Positions 58,908-64,000 of a stretch of 64,000 nt of DNA are shown piece after piece. The stretch is from Bifidobacterium breve (lineage in GTDB: Bacteria > Actinomycetota > Thermoleophilia > Solirubrobacterales > Solirubrobacteraceae). Under the pieces are notes generated by a model, which was not told where the DNA came from, did not search any database, and worked only from the letters and a program-made list of their open reading frames with translations. Position 1 is the stretch's first letter. Every line of letters begins with the position of its first letter. Where the stretch lies: contig CAMCUD010000007.1 in assembly GCA_945878865.1 (NCBI GenBank), forward strand, positions 1-64,000. Reading direction: 5' to 3'. Position numbers and translations under genes: made by a program.

Positions 58908-59836
58908 CGCGACGTGCCGGAGTCCTCGCAGCCGCGATCGCGGGCTGCGCCCTGTTGGGCACCCCCGGTGCGGCCTGGGCCGCGGACGTGGTGGCCACCG
59001 GAACCAAGGTCAGCATCGCGAAGGTCAACGCGTCAACGCGCTCGATCATCTACTACGTCGACCTGCGCAACACCACGGCGAGCGACCAGTTCTTCTCGGT
59101 CCGGCTCACGCCGCCGTCGTTTGCGACGAAGGGCGGCCGCGACGAGGGCCAGTCGATCGACGGGCCGCGCCAGCTGGCGCTGCAGGGCCCCGGCACGCTC
59201 GGGCAGCTCGTGCAGGATCCGCGCTTTGACGAACCGTGCTCGGATCGCGACAGCGCCTTCCATGGCTATGCGACGGGCCCAGCCAGCGTGGACATGCTCC
59301 TGCCGGCGTCCAGCGCGACCACCCTCGCCGTCCGGTACGCCGCAGGGCGACGCGCGCCGTGGGCCGACAGCGACTTTCGCCTGAAGTTCTCGATCCAGCC
59401 GAAGCTCGTCGGCACCTACCAGGAGGGGCAGGTGTTTTTCGGGCGCACCGCGACCGTCGGCGGGACCTCAACAACGACGTCACGCGGTCCGACAGCCGAC
59501 GGGGCGTTGGGCGCGCACCTGCTGCTGAACACTTCGCCGACCGGCGTCTGGGGTGAGGGCCGCACGCCGCCATCGGTGAAGTACCGCAGCCGGGTCACGC
59601 TCAGCGGGCGCCTGCTTCCGGCAGAGGCAAAGCGCCGGGTCGACCTGCAGCTGCGCAAGCCGGGCGGCACGCTGCGGACCATCGCGTCGGTGCGGACCGA
59701 CAAGAAGGGCCGGTTCCGCGGATCGTGGCGCGCGACCACACGCGGGATCGTGGAGTTCTGGGCGCGGTACCCGCGGCAGTCCGGCAAGCTGCGGGCCGAC
59801 AGCACGTCGTGCCCGATGCGTCTGCGCGTACGCTGA
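58904..59836 (+). CDS. Secreted protein of unknown function
   Basis: A 310-residue exported protein. Residues 1-26 are a signal peptide (AWA-A). The N-terminal half (about 30-190) is beta-rich with DQFFSVRLTPPSF and one cysteine. Residues about 225-305 look like an Ig-like or Ca-Beta fold with repeated R-V-x-L motifs (SRVTLSGRLLPAEAKRRVDLQLRK), seen in many actinobacterial exported proteins. The ATG overlaps the methyltransferase stop by four bases. No family recognised. Confidence 0.78.
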   Translation: MTRRAGVLAAAIAGCALLGTPGAAWAADVVATGTKVSIAKVNASTRSIIYYVDLRNTTASDQFFSVRLTPPSFATKGGRDEGQSIDGPRQLALQGPGTLGQLVQDPRFDEPCSDRDSAFHGYATGPASVDMLLPASSATTLAVRYAAGRRAPWADSDFRLKFSIQPKLVGTYQEGQVFFGRTATVGGTSTTTSRGPTADGALGAHLLLNTSPTGVWGEGRTPPSVKYRSRVTLSGRLLPAEAKRRVDLQLRKPGGTLRTIASVRTDKKGRFRGSWRATTRGIVEFWARYPRQSGKLRADSTSCPMRLRVR

Positions 59837-59848
59837 CGCCCCGCGCGC

Positions 59849-60988
59849 CTACGGCGCCTGGATCGCCTTCGCCGCGTCCGCGTATGCCGTCAGCGCCGGC
59901 TTCACGCTGTTGTTGCGCTTCACGAGCCCGGTATGCAGCCCCCAGAAATCCTTGCCTCCCGGGAACGGCGGGACATCCCGCCACGCGTAATAGATGATCC
60001 CGCGCAGCTTCAGGCGCTCAGCCTGGGCGGCCCCCTGGCGATAGAGGTCGCTGACGAGCTTGGCCTGCTGCGCCTCGGTCACCGTGAAGTCGCTGCCCGG
60101 CGCCTTCGGCCCAGCTGCCCAGCCCACCTCGGTGATCCACACGTGCGCGTCGCCGTCGCCCGCGGCGACCGACACCTGGTGGGCACGGCGCGCGCCGTCC
60201 AGCACACCAGCGACGCTGCGCGCGTAGGGGTGCACCGCGAGCGTGTCGAACGTGCCCTTCGCCCCCGCCGCGTACATCTGGCGGACGTACTTCAGCAGCG
60301 GCACGCCCTGCTTGCTGTTGGGCAGGCCGCCGGCGAGGACCTCGGCCTGCGGGTCGGCCTTGCGCACCGCCTGCGCGCCGGCGCGCAGCAGCTTCACGTA
60401 CGCCTTGGCGTCGGGCTTCCCGCCCCAATACTGCGGGAGGTTCGGCTCGTTCCACAGCTGGTAGGACTCGATCGGCACCGCCGGGATCGACGGGTTCTTC
60501 TTCCAGAACGTGCCGTTGCGCCCGTAGCGCTTGACCACCGCGGTGACGTAGCGCGCGAACGTCGCGTTGGACTTCGGCGGCATCGTCGTAACGGCCGTGA
60601 CCTTCGCACCCTTCTTGGGCTTCGCCGCGTAGAACCTGGGCATGCCGAAGAGGATCGGGACGACGCGCAGGCCGGCGCGTGACGTGTCGCCGATGAACTG
60701 GTCGTAGGCGCGGAAGTCGTACTTGCCCTTGCGCTTCTCGATCTCCGCCCAGTTGATCCACTGGCGCAGGACGCGGGCGCCGGCGGCGTGCTGGGCATCG
60801 AGCGCCTGGTGGCGCGTGCCCGGGCTGGCGGCGAAGACCTCGGCCGCGGTGATGCCGACAAAGCCCTCGGGGAGCGTCGCGGCCTCGGCCGTCGTCGGCG
60901 TGTCACCCGATCCGCCGCAGCCGATCAAGGCGACGGCGACCGCCACGGCGAATGTGGCCGCGGCGCGGCGCGCATGGCTGGCGGTCAA
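59849..60988 (-). CDS. Lipoprotein glycoside hydrolase, PslG/GH39-like
   Basis: A 379-residue exported hydrolase. The signal peptide ends in the lipobox LIGC with Cys24 as the lipid anchor. The TIM barrel has acid/base Glu181 in WNEPN and nucleophile Glu287 in WITEVGW. It is a paralogue of the adjacent gene at 60985, sharing GIIYYAW, the PGGKDFWGLHTGL end and the ALPN-type strand. TTG start overlapping the upstream stop by four bases (TTGA). A surface-anchored polysaccharide-cleaving enzyme is likely. Confidence 0.88.
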   Translation of the reverse strand: MTASHARRAAATFAVAVAVALIGCGGSGDTPTTAEAATLPEGFVGITAAEVFAASPGTRHQALDAQHAAGARVLRQWINWAEIEKRKGKYDFRAYDQFIGDTSRAGLRVVPILFGMPRFYAAKPKKGAKVTAVTTMPPKSNATFARYVTAVVKRYGRNGTFWKKNPSIPAVPIESYQLWNEPNLPQYWGGKPDAKAYVKLLRAGAQAVRKADPQAEVLAGGLPNSKQGVPLLKYVRQMYAAGAKGTFDTLAVHPYARSVAGVLDGARRAHQVSVAAGDGDAHVWITEVGWAAGPKAPGSDFTVTEAQQAKLVSDLYRQGAAQAERLKLRGIIYYAWRDVPPFPGGKDFWGLHTGLVKRNNSVKPALTAYADAAKAIQAP

Positions 60989-62064
60989 CGCAGGCTCCTG
61001 GTCACCTGCCGGAGGATACGGACGGCGGGCTTCGGGGCTCCGTCGATCGCGTACAAACCGGTGTGCAGGCCCCAGAAGTCCTTGCCGCCCGGGTAGACGG
61101 GCGCGTCCTTCCACGCGTAGTAGATGATCCCGCGCAGCCGCCAGTGCTTGCGGTGGCGGGCCAGGCCGCCGAAGACCTGCTTGACCAGGCGGGCCTGGCC
61201 GTGGACACCGACGAAGCGGCCCTTCGTCGGCGGGCCGCCCGTCGACCAGCCGATCTCGGTGATCCACAAGGGCGTGCGGCGGAAGCGCTTGGGGAGCGCG
61301 CCGCGGGCTTCGCGCAGCTGCTTCTCGATGCCCTTCAGCGACGGGGCGTACGGGTTGACGCCGAGGATGTCGATCGCCCGGCCCGCGCCCCCGCGGTACA
61401 GGCGCTTGATGTACGTGCCGAGCCGCATGCCGTGCTTGCTCTTGGGCAGACCGGCGGTGACGACCTTCGCGCGCGGATCAGCCTGATGGAGCGCGCGGTG
61501 GGTGCCGCGCAGCAGGGCGGCGTAGCGCTTCGGGCTCGGGCGGTCGGCCCAGTAGATCGGGAGGTTCGGCTCGTTCCACACCTGGTAGGCGCGGACCGGG
61601 CGCGGGCGCACGTCGGGATGCTCGAGCCACAGGCTGCCGTTCGTGCCGTAGCGCATGGCGACCGCCGCGGCGTACTCGGCGAAGTCGTTGATGCGGCGAG
61701 GCGGGAACGCCGCGCGACTCGCGTTCCCAGCCGGGCGTGATGTCGCCCACGCGGGCTCGCCGAAGAGCAGCGGCATGACCTCGATGCCCTCCTTGGCGGC
61801 CGCAAGCACGAACCGATCGGTCATCGAGAAATCGAACACCCCGCGGGACGGTTCGATCCGGCTCCAGTCGAAGTTCTGCCGCAGCAGCGTGACGCCGGCC
61901 TGGCGCTGCTGGTGCATCGTGGGGCGCTGGTAGTCGAACGTGCCGGCGAAGACGTCCTCGCTGACGACGCCGACGAAGCCGCGCGGCGGGCCCGCGTGGG
62001 CGGACGCGGCGAACAGCAGTGATGCGGCGGTGATGACGAGCGTGGTGAGGAGGCGCTGGGTCAT
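60985..62064 (-). CDS. Secreted glycoside hydrolase, PslG/GH39-like
   Basis: A 359-residue exported TIM-barrel hydrolase with a Sec signal peptide (1-24, AHA-G) but no lipobox. Acid/base Glu165 is in WNEPN and nucleophile Glu270 in WITEIGW. It ends in PGGKDFWGLHTGLYAIDG, shared with the lipoprotein paralogue downstream. The pair probably arose by tandem duplication, giving one released and one anchored form. ATG overlapping the upstream stop by four bases. Confidence 0.88.
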   Translation of the reverse strand: MTQRLLTTLVITAASLLFAASAHAGPPRGFVGVVSEDVFAGTFDYQRPTMHQQRQAGVTLLRQNFDWSRIEPSRGVFDFSMTDRFVLAAAKEGIEVMPLLFGEPAWATSRPAGNASRAAFPPRRINDFAEYAAAVAMRYGTNGSLWLEHPDVRPRPVRAYQVWNEPNLPIYWADRPSPKRYAALLRGTHRALHQADPRAKVVTAGLPKSKHGMRLGTYIKRLYRGGAGRAIDILGVNPYAPSLKGIEKQLREARGALPKRFRRTPLWITEIGWSTGGPPTKGRFVGVHGQARLVKQVFGGLARHRKHWRLRGIIYYAWKDAPVYPGGKDFWGLHTGLYAIDGAPKPAVRILRQVTRSLR

Positions 62065-62426
62065 GAGGTGGCGGCGGGATCGGAAGGCGGGCGAAGGACG
62101 GTGATCGCGAGGACGGCCCCGGCGGCGAGCAGTGCCAGGCCCAGTGCGGCGAGCAGGGCGCCCGTCCCCGCGCCCGACACCCCGACACCCGCGCGGATGC
62201 TCGCGCCCTGCTCGGCCGTGGCCGGGCGAAGCGCCCCGGCGAAGGCGCCCTGCTTCAGGCGCGCCGACGTGACGTCGGCGTCCAGAAGCGCGTACCAGGC
62301 ATCGCCAGGCGTGTCGTCCCTAACGGATGGGAACGGCGCGTACGGTCCGTTACCTTCCTGAGCCCCTGCGGTCGCCGGCAGCGCGAGCACGCAGAACAGC
62401 GCGCACACGACCATCCATCGCGACAT
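62061..62426 (-). CDS. Small exported protein with C-terminal membrane helix
   Basis: A 121-residue protein. A signal peptide covers about 1-21 (AGA-Q), a short ectodomain (NGPYAPFPSVRDDTPGDAWYALLDADVT) follows, then a C-terminal membrane helix (about 90-112) and a PSD-rich tail. It overlaps the hydrolase gene downstream by four bases, so it may act as a membrane partner of the two hydrolases. It resembles the protein at 34144 only in layout. The frame extends upstream to 62897 as antisense and is not used. Confidence 0.72.
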   Translation of the reverse strand: MSRWMVVCALFCVLALPATAGAQEGNGPYAPFPSVRDDTPGDAWYALLDADVTSARLKQGAFAGALRPATAEQGASIRAGVGVSGAGTGALLAALGLALLAAGAVLAITVLRPPSDPAATS

Positions 62427-62535
62427 GCGACGACCCAAGCTACCTTCCCGCCCGGGCGGAAATGTCTCACCTCCACCTGAATGGTGGGTTTCCGTTGTGG
62501 TTGTGTGCGGGGAGGTTCTGCTGTTCGCCATCGGG

Positions 62536-64000
62536 GTGAGGTCGGCGCTACTTGGCGCGCTCGCGCTCCTGGCACCGGGATTCGCGCTCTGCGGCCTCCT
62601 GCCTGCGCCGATTCGCGCCATTCCGGTGGCTCGGTGGGCGGCCGCGCCGGTCCTCGGGTTCGCGGCGGTGACGGGCCTCGTCATCACGGTGTCGTGGATC
62701 GGCATCGACCTCGGCGGTGTGAGCGTGCGGCTCGTTCTCGTCGCGTTGACGCTCCTCGGGGTCGCGACATGGCCGCGGGAGCCGTGGCCGCGCCCAGGCG
62801 TACGAGACGGCTTGGAGCTTCTCGCGCTGGTCGCGATCGTCGCCGGCGGCGTGGCACTGGCGCTCATCGTCGTCGGCGACCGGCCGGTGCCCGGCAACGA
62901 CTGGGCGAAGTACCTCCTCTACGCCGACGAGATCCGCCGCCAAGGCGCGCTGCTCATCGACAACCCGTTCTGGATGCTGGGCCAGCCCTTCCGCGAGGAC
63001 CCCGCCGTCGGGGCCGCCTACGGCTCCGTCCTGCTGCTGAGCCGCGTCTCGGCCGGCGCGCTCGCGCAGGGGATCCTCGTCTTCAGCGTCCTGCAGACGC
63101 TCGCGGTCTTCGCCTACGTGCGGGGGAACTGGCCGGCGCGGCGCGCCACCGCGCTGCTGGCCGCCGCGCTCATCGCGGTGGTGCCCGCCAGCCAGGACAT
63201 CCTGGGCTGGCACGGGCTGGCGAACCTCGCCGCGCTCGGGCTGCTCGGCCTGCTGCTCGCCTACCTCGCCGAGCTGACGACCGAGCGGCCGGACCTGCGC
63301 TCGAGCTTCGGCCTGGCGATCGTGCTGGTCGGGCTGCTGGCCACCCACCGGCTCACCGCGGTGATCGCCGCCTTGGTGTTCGCCGGCGCCGTGGCGATCG
63401 CGCTGGTCACCGGCCGGAGGTTCGCCCTGGGCGCCGCCGCCCAGGGCGTCGGGCTCGCCGCGCTGCTCGGCATCGGGGTGCTCGCCGACGTCTACGCGCG
63501 GCAGAAGACCTTCGGCGGGACGCTGGGCTCCGCCGACTACGACAGCACGAGGGTGAACCTCGACCTCGCCGTGCGCGACCTCTCGTGGGTGCTGACGCTC
63601 CTCACCGGCTTCGGCCTCGCCGGCCTGGCGGTCACGCGCCGCCTGCAGCGCGCGCTCTGGCCAGCGGTCGTCCTGCTCGTCGTGGCCTGCGCGCTGGCCT
63701 ACGCCTACATCGTGGGCCTGCCGCTCTACTACTCGCGGATGGTCTTCTACCTGCCGCTGGCGATGGCGCCGATCGCGGCGGTCGCGCTGTGGCAGCTCAT
63801 CCGGCTGCCGATCGCAGCAGGCATCGTGGGCGTGGCGTGCGTGGCGGCAATTGCCGTCGAAGCGGTCCCACAGGCGCGCACCGTCGAGAAGTTCTACGCC
63901 TTCGCCTCCCCCGTCACGCTGCGCGGCCTCGACGCGCTCGACGCGCAGCTGAAGCCGAACGAGGTCGTCGTCACCGACCGGTGCTGGAGCTTCCTGTCGA
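62536..64000 (+). CDS. Polytopic membrane protein, possible GT-C glycosyltransferase (3' truncated by window)
   Basis: An open frame runs from a GTG at 62536 to the window end (488 codons, no stop). It has about 11 membrane helices. The first outer loop contains VPGNDWAKYLLYADEIRR, with acidic residues placed like the catalytic loop of GT-C enzymes (PMT or ArnT type). No Shine-Dalgarno is close to this GTG. An in-frame GTG at 62497 would add 13 residues, and a GGAGG at 62511-62515 sits between the two. The GT-C call is inference from topology. It diverges from the small exported protein. Confidence 0.7.
   Translation, partial: MRSALLGALALLAPGFALCGLLPAPIRAIPVARWAAAPVLGFAAVTGLVITVSWIGIDLGGVSVRLVLVALTLLGVATWPREPWPRPGVRDGLELLALVAIVAGGVALALIVVGDRPVPGNDWAKYLLYADEIRRQGALLIDNPFWMLGQPFREDPAVGAAYGSVLLLSRVSAGALAQGILVFSVLQTLAVFAYVRGNWPARRATALLAAALIAVVPASQDILGWHGLANLAALGLLGLLLAYLAELTTERPDLRSSFGLAIVLVGLLATHRLTAVIAALVFAGAVAIALVTGRRFALGAAAQGVGLAALLGIGVLADVYARQKTFGGTLGSADYDSTRVNLDLAVRDLSWVLTLLTGFGLAGLAVTRRLQRALWPAVVLLVVACALAYAYIVGLPLYYSRMVFYLPLAMAPIAAVALWQLIRLPIAAGIVGVACVAAIAVEAVPQARTVEKFYAFASPVTLRGLDALDAQLKPNEVVVTDRCWSFLS

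Noticed and set aside
62548-63348. Minus-strand 266-codon frame opposite the last membrane protein
   Set aside because: Antisense shadow; composition is Arg/Gln/Asp-rich nonsense, whereas the plus strand encodes regular membrane helices to the window end.

Overview
The window is a high-GC bacterial chromosome segment, most likely from an actinobacterium of the Thermoleophilia (Solirubrobacterales-like). This is inferred from the very GC-rich coding style, the runs of 4-base NTGA start/stop overlaps, the hrcA-dnaJ-prmA and yqeY-phoH-ybeY-era blocks, secreted proteins with thrombospondin-like calcium repeats, and apparently leaderless promoters. No rRNA, tRNA, CRISPR array, insertion sequence or prophage was seen.

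Layout. 1-5.8 kb: minus-strand hisIE-trpE-trpG-trpD-trpC followed by an HtrA-type protease, ending at a 46-base hairpin. 5.8-12.2 kb: a Tat-exported collagen-like protein coupled to a glycosyltransferase-TPR-propeller fusion and an FkbM methyltransferase fused to a dead ABC ATPase, with a divergent glycosyltransferase and ArsA-like ATPase. 12.4-20.3 kb: a secreted protein, the era-ybeY-phoH-yqeY operon, a KAP NTPase, two MaoC-type dehydratase subunits and a type II NADH dehydrogenase. 20.3-28.4 kb: a first polysaccharide locus with glycosyltransferases, methyltransferase, deacetylase, Wzm/Wzt ABC exporter, UspA and a Wzz-type tyrosine autokinase. 28.5-34.1 kb: prmA, an OmpA-domain secreted protein, dnaJ, hrcA and a cupin.

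34.1-56.5 kb is a second, visibly less GC-rich polysaccharide locus. It holds an O-antigen-ligase/TPR protein, an ECF sigma factor, several GT4 and GT2 glycosyltransferases, and a five-gene minus-strand operon with a CMP-sugar synthetase. It also holds a polymerase-like protein preceded by a 27-residue membrane peptide, a flippase, FkbM methyltransferases, and a Gfo/Idh-epimerase-glycosyltransferase run. 56.6-64 kb carries three PslG-like secreted glycoside hydrolases, a methyltransferase, small exported proteins and a truncated polytopic membrane protein at the window edge.

Together the genes describe a cell that makes at least two surface glycans by two export routes (ABC-type and Wzx/Wzy-type), trims them with secreted hydrolases, and may glycosylate a surface collagen-like protein. 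Regulation is unusual. Most transcription-unit starts have a TANNNT-like hexamer 6-11 bases before the start codon, implying leaderless or nearly leaderless mRNAs. Operon ends carry long perfect hairpins without a U-tract.
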